64,000 bases of DNA from Achromobacter xylosoxidans A8. Its GTDB lineage: Bacteria > Pseudomonadota > Gammaproteobacteria > Burkholderiales > Burkholderiaceae_B. The notes below the pieces were generated by a model, which was given only the letters and a program-made list of their open reading frames with translations, was not told where the DNA came from and ran no database searches. Shown here one piece after another: positions 1 to 8,945 of this stretch. The first letter of the stretch is position 1. The number at the start of each line of letters is the position of its first letter. The DNA lies in contig NC_014640.1 in the NCBI RefSeq assembly GCF_000165835.1, positions 3,162,001-3,226,000 on the forward strand, read 5' to 3'. A program made the translations under genes and the position numbers.

Positions 1-60
1 GTCTAAAATGGCGCTCCGATCATTTCGAGGCGCCCATGGCGCCGCCTGCCCAGGTTCCCC

Positions 61-882
61 ATGCAAGAAAACACGTCCGCCGCGCAGCCGGCATCCGGAA
101 CGCCGCAACGCCAGAGATTCGAGTCGCTCACGCAGACGCTGGAGGCGCAGCGCGCCCGCCTGCGCCGGTGGCAGACCGTACAGCCGGAATACCAGAAGAA
201 GTACGAGGACGCGCTGGCGCCGCTGGAGACGGACGAGGTCGAACTGAAGGCCAGGCTGGTGGCCTGCTTTGACCATGCCTGCAAACAGAAGGAACTGACC
301 AAGGCGGAACGCGCCCTGGCGTCCGAGATCGCGGCGCAGCTGGCAGAGGAGACGCTCGACGCCATCGTGCTGGACGGCACGCCGGCAGAATGCGACGTGG
401 AGAGGTTGAAGGCCCTGTATCTCAAGCATGGCGGCTCGGACTACGACGCCGGGCTGGAGGATGAAGAGGACGAGGAAGGCGTAGCGGCGCTGCGCGGACC
501 GGCGGCCGCCGCGCCAACTCCCGAGACGCTCGCGGAAATCGATGCGCTGGTGGCTGCCGGCCCCGATCGGCTGGCCGAAATCGGTGAGGACCGCTACGCG
601 CAGTACAACCAGGCGCTGGAAGCGCAGCTCGCCATCCTGGCCGGCGACATCGCGGCCGAGGAAGATGGCTTCAAAGCCCGGTACCACTTCGATCCCGCGC
701 AATCCATCGACCCGGCCGACCTGATGGAAGACCTGGACGCGGAGATCGCCGACGCCCAGGAATACATAGGCGAACTCGAATTCGAACTATCGCAGTTCGC
801 GGACATGCAGCAGGTCAAGGCCTGGCTCAAGGCCATGAAGCAGCAGCTGGCCGCCACGCGTCGCCGCGAAGGGCGCGGCTAA
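61..882 (+). CDS. Uncharacterised acidic, helix-rich protein
   Basis: A 273-residue reading frame starting at the first ATG of the frame; no strong ribosome binding site is visible. The protein is rich in Glu, Ala, Leu and Gln with long stretches of helical heptad character (about residues 20-60, 75-110 and 185-265) and an acidic cluster of Asp/Glu near residue 140. There is no signal peptide and no membrane segment. The central part (repeated LTKAER- and ALYLKH-type segments) vaguely recalls the region preceding the J domain in some betaproteobacterial DnaJ-like proteins, but no HPD motif is present, so no function is assigned. It is convergent with nnrS, only 8 bp away. Confidence 0.6.
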   Translation: MQENTSAAQPASGTPQRQRFESLTQTLEAQRARLRRWQTVQPEYQKKYEDALAPLETDEVELKARLVACFDHACKQKELTKAERALASEIAAQLAEETLDAIVLDGTPAECDVERLKALYLKHGGSDYDAGLEDEEDEEGVAALRGPAAAAPTPETLAEIDALVAAGPDRLAEIGEDRYAQYNQALEAQLAILAGDIAAEEDGFKARYHFDPAQSIDPADLMEDLDAEIADAQEYIGELEFELSQFADMQQVKAWLKAMKQQLAATRRREGRG

Positions 883-890
883 AGTAAGGA

Positions 891-2141
891 TCAGGCCGCC
901 GGACGCCGCGCGACGGGCACCACCTTCATCACCGGCGCGGCGCTCTTGCCCGCATCGGCGCGCGGCCGGATCATCATCGGGAAGAAGCGCCACAGGTATA
1001 GCCCGAACGCCAGCGCCCAGGCCGTCGCCGAGGCATGTAGCAAGCCGATGGTGGCGGCGGTCGGGAGCAGGGCGGCCAGGCGCAGCAATGCCGCCAATAT
1101 CATCAGCGCATAGCTCAAGACCATGCTGCGGTCGGTCCGCAGCGGCCGCCCCAGGTGGCCGAGCGCGGTGCGCGTGACCATGCCCAGGATCAACACCGAG
1201 AAACCGGCCACGCCGATCACGTGCGCGGGCCAGGCCGGCCGCAGCACATAGCCGGCCAGTTGCGCCGCGCCCACCAACAGGCCTATGCCCAGGCCGCCAT
1301 AACCCGCGTACAGGATCCATAGCAGCGGCACCTTTCGCACCGCCCAGGGCTTCCACGATATCCATTGCGCCAGGGCGATCAGTCCGGTGGCGGCCAGCGC
1401 CAGCGCGGCCGCCTGCGGCTGGCCCGCCAGCAGGCAGGCGATGGCGACTATGCCGGTACCCAACTGCCAATGGCCGCTGCGGGTGTGGGGCGGAATGTCC
1501 AGCCCGGCCACCGCGCGCTTGGCGAAGAAGGGGATGACGCGGCGCGCGATCAGCAGCGTCAGCACCGCCATGCACAGCAGGCCGGCATTGAAGTAGCGCA
1601 TCAGCGCGAAGTAGTCGCCCTGGACCGAGGCCCAGAGATAGAGCGCGTTGGTCGCGGCCAGGCCCAGCAGCAGAAAGGGAATGCCGTAATTGCGCTGGTT
1701 GCGCGTGACGGCAACGGCGCGGCCCAGCGCGCCCGCGGCCCACAGGAAGAACAGCAGGTCCGCCGCAGCGGCCACCACGAAGGCCGTGCGTCCGGGCACG
1801 AGATAGCCCGCGCGCGCCACGATCCAGACCGCGCACAGCGCCGCCAGGGGCGTGCCCCGCAAGGGGTTCTTGCCGGTCCAGTTGGCGCCCGCCGTCAGCA
1901 GGAATCCCACGGCGATGGTGGCGACGAAGCCCCACAGCATCTCGTGCGCATGCCAGAACATGCCATTCAACACGCCCGTCAGGCGGGCAGGGGCATGCAC
2001 CCACAACAGCACGGACGCCAGCGCCCAGAAACAGCCGGCCAGGTACAGCGGCCGGAAGCCCATTTCCGTGAAGGCGCGCCATTGGGGGCGCGGACGGCTT
2101 GGGACCGCGGCGGGTTCTTCGATGCTAAGCAGCGTGCTCAT
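891..2141 (-). CDS. nnrS: NnrS family haem-copper membrane protein
   Basis: Polytopic inner-membrane protein of the NnrS family (416 residues from the ATG at 2141, about 12 hydrophobic segments), linked in other bacteria to nitric oxide tolerance and denitrification. Family hallmarks visible are the N-terminal FRPLYLAGCFWA segment, the HAHEMLWGF motif with paired histidines, and the downstream ALGHLGRPL segment. The frame stays open upstream to 2246, but 2141 gives the usual NnrS N-terminus and leaves the NsrR-like operator at 2176-2198 in non-coding DNA. The gene is divergent from the nitrate transporter and reductase operon, so it probably deals with NO formed during nitrate respiration. 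Confidence 0.9.
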   Translation of the reverse strand: MSTLLSIEEPAAVPSRPRPQWRAFTEMGFRPLYLAGCFWALASVLLWVHAPARLTGVLNGMFWHAHEMLWGFVATIAVGFLLTAGANWTGKNPLRGTPLAALCAVWIVARAGYLVPGRTAFVVAAAADLLFFLWAAGALGRAVAVTRNQRNYGIPFLLLGLAATNALYLWASVQGDYFALMRYFNAGLLCMAVLTLLIARRVIPFFAKRAVAGLDIPPHTRSGHWQLGTGIVAIACLLAGQPQAAALALAATGLIALAQWISWKPWAVRKVPLLWILYAGYGGLGIGLLVGAAQLAGYVLRPAWPAHVIGVAGFSVLILGMVTRTALGHLGRPLRTDRSMVLSYALMILAALLRLAALLPTAATIGLLHASATAWALAFGLYLWRFFPMMIRPRADAGKSAAPVMKVVPVARRPAA

Positions 2142-2175
2142 GAGGTCTGCGCGGTGCCGTTTCGGCATGCGTTTA

Positions 2176-2198
2176 AAGGTGTATTTGAAATACATATT
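2176..2198. promoter_or_regulatory. NsrR-type operator upstream of nnrS
   Basis: An imperfect inverted repeat of two 11-base arms around one central base (AAGGTGTATTT, G, AAATACATATT). It matches the known NsrR consensus of ATGCATTT-type arms separated by one base; 9 of 11 arm positions are self-complementary. It sits 35-57 bp upstream of the nnrS start. NsrR is an NO-sensing Fe-S repressor, so derepression by NO is the expected control. No nsrR gene is in this window. Confidence 0.65.
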
Positions 2199-2266
2199 AA
2201 TGCGTCCAGCGCGTCCCCGCCAGCGCGGCGGCTTGATCCAGCGCAAGCCGGGCCGGCAAGAAAGGG

Positions 2267-2338
2267 GTGACTAGTCACATCGGCAAGGGGCTTCTGGTCG
2301 GCTGGCGAATGGTCCGCAAGGCTCGCGATGCCTAGGCT
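2267..2338 (+). promoter_or_regulatory. narK1 promoter region with paired element
   Basis: A perfect 12-bp palindrome GTGACTAGTCAC (2267-2278) is followed 37 bp later (start to start) by GGCGAATGGTCCG (2304-2316) and then a weak -10 TAGGCT (2333-2338). The same three parts, at the same spacing, precede narG (5072-5143). With a start site near 2345 the palindrome centres near -72 and the second element covers the -35 region. No FNR box occurs at -41.5. The regulator is not identified from sequence; NarL, encoded at the end of this cluster, is the obvious candidate. Confidence 0.5.
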
Positions 2339-2373
2339 AGCCACATGTCTTCGTGAGTAAAGCGAGAGTAACC

Positions 2374-3651
2374 ATGGCAGCAAGTCATTCCTCGGCCGGC
2401 GCGCCGATGCGGGTCCTGATTTCAAGCACATTCGCCTTCACCATCTGTTTCGCGGTGTGGATGATCTTCGCGGTGCTGGGCATACCCATCAAGCAGCAGT
2501 TGGGCCTGTCCGAAACCGAGTTCGGCCTGCTGGCCGCCATGCCGGTGCTGACCGGTTCGCTGGTGCGGGTGCCGCTGGGCATCTGGACCGACCGCTACGG
2601 CGGCCGGCCGGTGTTCTTCATCCTGATGCTGCTGGCCGTGGTGCCGATCTGGCTGCTGTCCTATGCCACCGAGTATTGGCAGTTCCTGGTACTGGCGCTG
2701 TTCGTCGGCCTGACGGGCGGTTCGTTCTCGGTCGGTACGCCCTATGTGGCGCGCTGGTTCCCGCGCAACAAGCAGGGTCTGGCGATGGGCGTGTTCGGCG
2801 CGGGCAATTCGGGCTCGGCCATCACCAAGTTCGTGGCCCCGGCGTTGATCGCGGCGGCGGGTGGCGCCTGGGTCATCGTGCCCCAGGTCTATGCCGTGGC
2901 GCTGTTGGTCACCGCGATTCTGTTCTGGCTGTTCTCTGCTTCCGACCCGGCGCACCGCGTGAAGAGCGGCGCCAGCCTGTCGGCGCAGATGGCCATGCTG
3001 AAGGATCCCCGCGTCTGGCGCTATTGCCAGTACTACTCGGTGGTGTTCGGCGGCTACGTGGCGCTGGCGCTGTGGATGACCAAGTACTACATCGGCGAAT
3101 ACGGCTTCGACATGAAGCTGGCGGCGCTGTTGGCGGCTTGCTTCTCACTGCCTGGCGGCGTGCTGCGGGCCCTCGGCGGCTGGATCTCCGACCGCTACGG
3201 CGCCTACAAGACCACCTGGTGGGTGATGTGGGTGTGCTGGGTGGCGTTCTTCCTGCTGAGCTATCCGCAAACGGAATTCACCGTCGCGACCGCCAACGGC
3301 CCGCGCAGCTTCGGCATCGCGCTGGGACCGGTCGCCTTCACCGTGCTGCTGTTCGTGGTCGGCATCGCCATGGCCATCGGCAAGGCCTCGGTCTTCAAGT
3401 TCATCTCGGACGAGTTCGGCGAAAACATCGGCGCGGTTTCCGGCATCGTCGGCCTGGCCGGCGGCCTGGGCGGCTTCGTGCTGCCGATCATGTTCGGCAT
3501 CCTGCTGGACCTGACGGGCGTGCGCTCCAGCGCCTTCATGCTGCTGTACGGCACCGTCTGCGTCTCCCTCATCTTCATGCACTTCAGTTTCCGGCCGGAA
3601 AGCGCGGCCGTCGCCCGGCAACACGCTGCCGCTCCTTCCACCACCTCCTGA
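2374..3651 (+). CDS. narK1: Nitrate transporter, NarK1 type (MFS)
   Basis: Major facilitator superfamily transporter with about 12 membrane segments (425 residues) of the nitrate/nitrite porter family. Visible features are the N-terminal FAVWMIFAVLGIPIKQQLGLSE segment split over helix 1, the MFS loop motif GIWTDRYGGRP, and the nitrate-signature-like glycine-rich helix following GLTGGSFSVG. NarK1-type proteins generally act as proton-coupled nitrate uptake systems, complementing a NarK2-type antiporter. The ATG at 2374 is preceded by GAGAG; a GTG at 2353 in the same frame is less likely because it lies only a few bases after the predicted transcription start. First gene of the nar cluster; narK2 follows after 10 bp. 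Confidence 0.88.
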   Translation: MAASHSSAGAPMRVLISSTFAFTICFAVWMIFAVLGIPIKQQLGLSETEFGLLAAMPVLTGSLVRVPLGIWTDRYGGRPVFFILMLLAVVPIWLLSYATEYWQFLVLALFVGLTGGSFSVGTPYVARWFPRNKQGLAMGVFGAGNSGSAITKFVAPALIAAAGGAWVIVPQVYAVALLVTAILFWLFSASDPAHRVKSGASLSAQMAMLKDPRVWRYCQYYSVVFGGYVALALWMTKYYIGEYGFDMKLAALLAACFSLPGGVLRALGGWISDRYGAYKTTWWVMWVCWVAFFLLSYPQTEFTVATANGPRSFGIALGPVAFTVLLFVVGIAMAIGKASVFKFISDEFGENIGAVSGIVGLAGGLGGFVLPIMFGILLDLTGVRSSAFMLLYGTVCVSLIFMHFSFRPESAAVARQHAAAPSTTS

Positions 3652-3661
3652 GAGTATCCCT

Positions 3662-5050
3662 ATGTCTTCCACTCAAGTCCTTGCGCGCTGGGAGCCGGAT
3701 AATCCCGGCTTCTGGAAGCAGACCGGCGCCCGCGTCGCCAACCGCAATCTCTGGATCTCGATTCCTGCGCTGATGCTGGCGTTCAGCATCTGGATGCTCT
3801 GGAGCGTGGTGGTGGTCAACCTGGACCGCGCCGGTTTCATGCTGTCCAAGAACCAGATGTTCTGGCTGACGGCGCTGCCGGCGCTGTCGGGCGCGACCCT
3901 GCGCATCTTCTACTCCTTCCTGGTGCCGGTCTTCGGCGGGCGCAAGTGGACGGCCATTTCCACCGCCTCGCTGCTGATTCCGGCGCTGGGCATGGGTTTT
4001 GCCCTGCGCGACCCGACCACCACCTTTCCGACCCTGCTGATCCTGGCGCTGCTGTGCGGCCTGGGCGGCGGCAACTTCAGCTCCAGCATGGCCAACATCA
4101 GCTTCTTCTTTCCCAAGGAAAAGAAGGGCCTGGCCACCGGGCTGAACGCCGGCATCGGCAACCTGGGCGTGTCCCTGGTGCAGTTCGTGGTGCCGGTGGT
4201 GATTTCCATCGGCGTGTTCGGCGTGGCGGGCGGCGAGCCCCAGGTCATCACCGTCAATGGCGCGCAGCAGAACCTGTGGCTGCAGAACGCCGGCTTCATC
4301 TGGGTGATCCCCATCGCGCTGGCGTCCATCGCGGCCTGGTTCGGCATGAACGACATCGCCGACGCCCGCGCCTCGTTCGCGGACCAGGCCGTCATCTTCA
4401 AGCGCAAGCACAACTGGCTGATGTGCTGGCTGTACGTGGGCACCTTCGGCTCGTTCATCGGCTTTTCGGCAGGCTTCGCCATGCTGACCAAGACGCTGTT
4501 CCCGCAGGTCGACCCCATGGCCTATGCCTTCCTCGGCCCGCTGCTGGGCTCGCTGACGCGGCCGTTCGGCGGCTGGGTTTCGGACAAGCTGGGCGGCGCG
4601 CGGGTCACGCTGTTCACCTTTGCGGCCATGATCGCGGCGGTGCTGGGCGTGGTGACGTTCCTGCCGGTGGCCGGACAGACCGGGAATTTCACCGGCTTCC
4701 TGACCATGTTCATCGTCTTGTTCGCGCTGACCGGCGTGGGCAATGGCTCGACCTTCCGCATGATTCCCGTGATCTTCCTGCGCGAACGCACGCAGGCGGC
4801 CGAGGGCAAGGGCGCCGCGGCGCAGAAGCAGGCCCAGGCGGACGCCGCCAAGGAATCGGCCGCGGTGCTGGGCTTCTCGGGCGCGATCGGCGCGTACGGC
4901 GGCTTTTTCATCCCGCGCAGCTTCGGCACCTCGCTGGAGATGACGGGCAGCGTGCAGGCCGCTCTCTATTGCTTCATCGGTTTCTACGCCACCTGCATGG
5001 TTATCACCTGGTGGTACTACGCCCGCCGCAATGCGCCGGTGCCTTGCTAG
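3662..5050 (+). CDS. narK2: Nitrate/nitrite antiporter, NarK2 type (MFS)
   Basis: Second MFS nitrate/nitrite porter of 462 residues, with the cytoplasmic N-terminal segment (WEPDNPGFWKQTGARVANRN) typical of NarK2/E. coli NarK-like proteins. The nitrate signature is clear in GLGGGNFSSSMANISFFFP followed by KEKKGLATGLNAGIGNLG, and a second glycine-rich helix occurs near residue 360. Family members exchange nitrate for nitrite, which is needed when NarGHI reduces nitrate on the cytoplasmic side. There is a hydrophilic Ala/Gln-rich loop near residues 375-400 (AAEGKGAAAQKQAQADAAK). It is placed between narK1 and the narG promoter, with 10 bp to narK1. Confidence 0.9.
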   Translation: MSSTQVLARWEPDNPGFWKQTGARVANRNLWISIPALMLAFSIWMLWSVVVVNLDRAGFMLSKNQMFWLTALPALSGATLRIFYSFLVPVFGGRKWTAISTASLLIPALGMGFALRDPTTTFPTLLILALLCGLGGGNFSSSMANISFFFPKEKKGLATGLNAGIGNLGVSLVQFVVPVVISIGVFGVAGGEPQVITVNGAQQNLWLQNAGFIWVIPIALASIAAWFGMNDIADARASFADQAVIFKRKHNWLMCWLYVGTFGSFIGFSAGFAMLTKTLFPQVDPMAYAFLGPLLGSLTRPFGGWVSDKLGGARVTLFTFAAMIAAVLGVVTFLPVAGQTGNFTGFLTMFIVLFALTGVGNGSTFRMIPVIFLRERTQAAEGKGAAAQKQAQADAAKESAAVLGFSGAIGAYGGFFIPRSFGTSLEMTGSVQAALYCFIGFYATCMVITWWYYARRNAPVPC

Positions 5051-5071
5051 CGCAAAACGGACGCGGTCGGA

Positions 5072-5143
5072 GTGACTAGTCATTCTGCCGCGCCCCGCCT
5101 GTGCCACCGGCGAATGGTCCGGCGGGCGGGCCGCGCCCACAAT
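5072..5143 (+). promoter_or_regulatory. narG promoter region with paired element
   Basis: GTGACTAGTCAT (5072-5083) and GGCGAATGGTCCG (5109-5121) repeat the arrangement found before narK1 with the same 37-bp offset, followed by a -10 CACAAT (5138-5143) at the same offset as TAGGCT there. The predicted start is near 5150, giving a leader of about 55 nt before the narG ATG at 5205. This separate promoter means narGHJI can be transcribed independently of narK1K2. Confidence 0.5.
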
Positions 5144-5204
5144 GGATTCAACAGCATTGATCGCAGTACGCGCCGGCCGGACCGGCGCTCTTGGAGAATA
5201 GAGA

Positions 5205-8200
5205 ATGAGCCATTTCCTGGACCGCTTGAAGTTCATGTCGCGAGTGAAGTCCACCTTCGCGGACGGTCACGGCGTAACGGTCAACGAGGACCGCAAGTGG
5301 GAAAACGCCTACCGCGCCCGCTGGCAGCACGACAAGGTGGTGCGTTCGACGCACGGCGTCAACTGCACCGGCTCCTGCTCGTGGAAGGTCTACGTCAAGA
5401 ACGGCCTGATCACCTGGGAAACCCAGCAGACCGACTACCCGCGCACGCGGCCCGACCTGCCCAACCATGAACCCCGCGGCTGTCCGCGAGGCGCTTCGTA
5501 CAGCTGGTACGTGTATTCGGCGCAGCGCGTGAAGTACCCGATGATCCGCGGCCGTCTCATGGAAATGTGGCGCGAGGCCCGCAAGACCATGGACCCGATC
5601 GCGGCCTGGGAATGGATCAGCCAGGATCCCACGCGCGCCAAACGCTACAAGGCGGTGCGCGGCCTGGGCGGCTTCGTGCGCGCCGACTGGGACACGGCGA
5701 TGGAGATCATCGCCGCCGCCAATGCGCTGACGATCAAGAAGTTCGGTCCCGACCGCGTGATCGGATTTTCGCCGATTCCGGCCATGTCCATGGTCAGCTA
5801 CGCCGCCGGCGCGCGCTACCTCAGCCTGCTGGGCGGAGCCTGCCTGAGCTTCTACGACTGGTACTGCGACCTGCCGCCGGCCAGCCCGCAGATCTGGGGT
5901 GAACAGACCGACGTGCCCGAATCGGCCGACTGGTACAACTCGACCTACCTGATGGTGTGGGGCTCCAACGTGCCCCAGACCCGCACGCCGGACGCGCACT
6001 TCTACACCGAGGTCCGCTACAAGGGCACCAAGACGGTGGCCGTGTCCAGCGACTTCGGCGAAATGGTCAAGTTCGGCGATATCTGGCTGGCGCCCAAGCA
6101 GGGCACCGATGCCGCGCTGGCCATGGCCATGGGCCATGTGATCCTGAAGGAATTCCACCTGTCGGGCGCTTCGGACTACTTCCGCGACTACGTGCGGCGC
6201 TATACCGACATGCCCATGCTGGTGCTGCTGCAGGAGCGCGACGGCTTTTATGCGCCCGACCACTTCCTGCGCGCCTCGCATCTGGACGGCGCCCTGGGCG
6301 AGCAGAACAACCCCGATTGGAAGACGCTGGTGCTGGACGCCAAGAGCGGCGACCTGGTTGCGCCCAACGGCAGCATCGGCTTTCGCTGGGGCGAGGGCGC
6401 GGTCAACGGCGGCGAAAAGGTCGGCCGTTGGAACCTGGAGTCCAAGGACGGCGGCAGCGGCCGCGAGATCGAGCCCACGCTCAGTCTGCTGGACCAGTCC
6501 GACGCCGTGATCGGCGTGGGCTTCCCGTACTTCGGCAGCGAGCATGGTGAACTGCAGGTGCGCAACGTGCCGGCGCGCCGCATCCGCCTGGCCGACGGCA
6601 GCGAGGCCCTGGTGGCCACGGTGTACGACCTGCAAATGGCCAACTATGGCCTGGACCGCGGCCTGGGTGGCGGCAACGTCGCCAGTTCCTATGACGACGA
6701 CGTGCCGTACACGCCCGCCTGGCAGGAAAAGCACACCGGCGTGCCGCGCGCGCAGGTGATCCAGGTGGCGCGCGAGTTCGCGCAGAACGCCCATGACACC
6801 GAAGGCAAGTCCATGGTGATCGTCGGCGCCGGCCTGAACCACTGGTACCACATGGACATGATCTACCGCGGCATCATCAACATGCTGATGATGTGCGGCT
6901 GCGTCGGCAAGAGCGGCGGCGGCTGGGCCCACTATGTGGGCCAGGAAAAGCTGCGGCCGCAATTCGGCTGGGCGCCGCTGGCCTTCGCTTCGGACTGGGT
7001 CCGCCCGCCGCGCCAGATGAACGGCACTTCCTTCTTCTACGCCCATACCAGCCAGTGGCGCCACGAGAAGCTGAACGTCCAGGAAATCCTGGGGCCGACG
7101 GCGGATCGCGGCCGCTACGGCGACCTCAGCATGATCGACCTGAACGCCCGCGCCGAGCGCATGGGCTGGCTGCCGTCGGCGCCGCAACTGCGCACCAACC
7201 CGCTGGACGTGGTGGCGCAGGCGGAAAGCCAGGGCAAGGACCCGGTCGCCTATGTGGCAGAACAGCTCAAGTCGGGCGAATTGCGCATGTCTTGCGAGGA
7301 CCCGGACGATCCGGCCAACTTCCCGCGCAATATGTTCGTGTGGCGCTCCAATATCCTCGGCTCCAGCGGCAAGGGGCACGAGTACTTCCTGAAGTACCTC
7401 CTGGGCACGCAGAACGCGGTCTTCGGCGACGAAGCCGATGCGATCAAGCCTACCGAGGTGACCTATCAGGAAGACGCTGCCGAAGGCAAGCTGGACCTGC
7501 TGACCGTGCTGGACTTCCGCATGAGCACCACCTGCCTGTACGGCGACATCGTGCTGCCCACGGCCACCTGGTACGAAAAGGATGACCTCAACACCTCGGA
7601 CATGCACCCGTTCATCCATCCGCTGAGCGAAGCCGTGCAGCCCTTGTGGGAAAGCAAGACCGACTGGGAGATCTACAAGCTGCTGGCCAAGAAGTTCAGC
7701 GAAATCGGCGGCCCCTACCTGGGCAAGCGCCGCGACGTGGTGCTGACGCCGCTGATGCACGACACCCCGGGAGAGCTGGGCCAGGCTTTCGAGCCCAAGG
7801 ACTGGAAGCTGGGCGAATGCGATCTGGTGCCGGGGAAGACCGCGCCCAACATGACCGTGGTCGAACGCGACTACAACGACATCTATCGCAAGTTCACCTC
7901 GGTGGGACCGCTGCTGGACAAGCTGGGCAATGGCGGCAAGGGCATCAACTGGAACACCGAGCACGAAGTGCACGAGCTGGCCGGCATCAACGAGGCCGTG
8001 AGCGAGCCGGGCGTGAGCCAGGGCCGGCCCAAGCTGGACACCGCCATCGACGCGGCCGAGATGATCCTGACCTTCGCGCCCGAGACCAATGGCCACGTGT
8101 CGGTCAAGGCCTGGGAAGCCCTGAGCAAGATCACGGGGCGTGAGCACGCGCACCTGGCCATCGGCCGCGAGCACGACAAGATCCGCTTCCGCGACATCCA

Positions 8201-8945
8201 GGCGCAGCCGCGCAAGATCATTTCCGCGCCCACCTGGTCGGGCCTGGAAAGCGAAGAGGTCAGCTACAACGCCGGCTATACCAACGTGCATGAACTGATC
8301 CCATGGCGCACCCTGACGGGCCGCCAGCAGTTCTACCAGGACCATCGCTGGATGCTGGACTTCGGCGAAGGCTCCTGCGTGTACAAGCCCGCCATCGACA
8401 CCAAGACGGTCGCGCCCATGCTGGGCCGCTACCCGAACGGCGAGAAGGAACTGGTCCTGAACTGGCTGACGCCGCACCAGAAGTGGGGCATCCACAGCAC
8501 GTACTCGGACAACCTGCGCATGCTGACGCTGAGCCGCGGCGGTCCCCACGTGTGGATCTCGGAGGCCGAGGCCAAGCAGGCCGGGCTGGTCGACAACGAC
8601 TGGGTCGAAGTGTTCAACGTCAACGGCACCCTGACGGCGCGGGTGGTGGTCAGCCAGCGCGTGCCGGTCGGCATGTGCCTGATGTACCACGCGCAGGAAA
8701 AGATCGTGAACGTGCCTGGCGCGGAAACCAGCGGCAAGCGCGGCGGCATCCATAACTCGGTCACGCGCACGGTGCTCAAGCCCACGCACATGATCGGCGG
8801 CTACGCCCAGCAGGCCTACGGCTTCAATTACTACGGCACGGTGGGCGCCAACCGCGATGAATTCGTGGTGCTGCGCAAGATGAAGAAGGTGGACTGGCTG
8901 GAAGGTCCGCTGGTCGAAACGCAACAAGAAGAGAAGCAATCATGA
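5205..8945 (+). CDS. narG: Respiratory nitrate reductase alpha subunit NarG
   Basis: Catalytic Mo-bisMGD subunit of membrane-bound nitrate reductase (1246 residues), facing the cytoplasm. Numbering coincides with the E. coli protein: the FS0 cluster ligands His50, Cys54, Cys58 ([10 protein letters not shown]) and Cys93 (RGCPRG), and the Mo ligand Asp222 in [24 protein letters not shown] is also diagnostic. There is no twin-arginine signal, as expected for NarG. A GGAG ribosome site precedes the ATG. narH overlaps its stop by 4 bases, so the two subunits are translationally coupled. Confidence 0.98.
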   Translation: MSHFLDRLKFMSRVKSTFADGHGVTVNEDRKWENAYRARWQHDKVVRSTHGVNCTGSCSWKVYVKNGLITWETQQTDYPRTRPDLPNHEPRGCPRGASYSWYVYSAQRVKYPMIRGRLMEMWREARKTMDPIAAWEWISQDPTRAKRYKAVRGLGGFVRADWDTAMEIIAAANALTIKKFGPDRVIGFSPIPAMSMVSYAAGARYLSLLGGACLSFYDWYCDLPPASPQIWGEQTDVPESADWYNSTYLMVWGSNVPQTRTPDAHFYTEVRYKGTKTVAVSSDFGEMVKFGDIWLAPKQGTDAALAMAMGHVILKEFHLSGASDYFRDYVRRYTDMPMLVLLQERDGFYAPDHFLRASHLDGALGEQNNPDWKTLVLDAKSGDLVAPNGSIGFRWGEGAVNGGEKVGRWNLESKDGGSGREIEPTLSLLDQSDAVIGVGFPYFGSEHGELQVRNVPARRIRLADGSEALVATVYDLQMANYGLDRGLGGGNVASSYDDDVPYTPAWQEKHTGVPRAQVIQVAREFAQNAHDTEGKSMVIVGAGLNHWYHMDMIYRGIINMLMMCGCVGKSGGGWAHYVGQEKLRPQFGWAPLAFASDWVRPPRQMNGTSFFYAHTSQWRHEKLNVQEILGPTADRGRYGDLSMIDLNARAERMGWLPSAPQLRTNPLDVVAQAESQGKDPVAYVAEQLKSGELRMSCEDPDDPANFPRNMFVWRSNILGSSGKGHEYFLKYLLGTQNAVFGDEADAIKPTEVTYQEDAAEGKLDLLTVLDFRMSTTCLYGDIVLPTATWYEKDDLNTSDMHPFIHPLSEAVQPLWESKTDWEIYKLLAKKFSEIGGPYLGKRRDVVLTPLMHDTPGELGQAFEPKDWKLGECDLVPGKTAPNMTVVERDYNDIYRKFTSVGPLLDKLGNGGKGINWNTEHEVHELAGINEAVSEPGVSQGRPKLDTAIDAAEMILTFAPETNGHVSVKAWEALSKITGREHAHLAIGREHDKIRFRDIQAQPRKIISAPTWSGLESEEVSYNAGYTNVHELIPWRTLTGRQQFYQDHRWMLDFGEGSCVYKPAIDTKTVAPMLGRYPNGEKELVLNWLTPHQKWGIHSTYSDNLRMLTLSRGGPHVWISEAEAKQAGLVDNDWVEVFNVNGTLTARVVVSQRVPVGMCLMYHAQEKIVNVPGAETSGKRGGIHNSVTRTVLKPTHMIGGYAQQAYGFNYYGTVGANRDEFVVLRKMKKVDWLEGPLVETQQEEKQS

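Noticed and set aside
2233..2246. FNR-like box TTGATCCAGCGCAA between nnrS and narK1
   Set aside because: The right half matches poorly (CGCAA) and it lies about 105 bp upstream of the predicted narK1 start, so it does not fit a standard FNR position.
2303..2318. Sigma-54-like TGGC...GC pattern before narK1
   Set aside because: The GG-to-GC spacing is one base too long and the equivalent narG element lacks the leading T; the fixed-spacing sigma-70-like -10 explains both better.
3584..5254. Long open frame of 556 codons opposite narK2
   Set aside because: Antisense shadow with Arg/His/Gln-rich low-complexity translation and no ribosome site.
5148..8939. Long open frame of 1263 codons on the strand opposite narG
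   Set aside because: An antisense shadow of GC-rich narG codons; composition is His/Arg/Gly/Val-rich with no recognisable domain.
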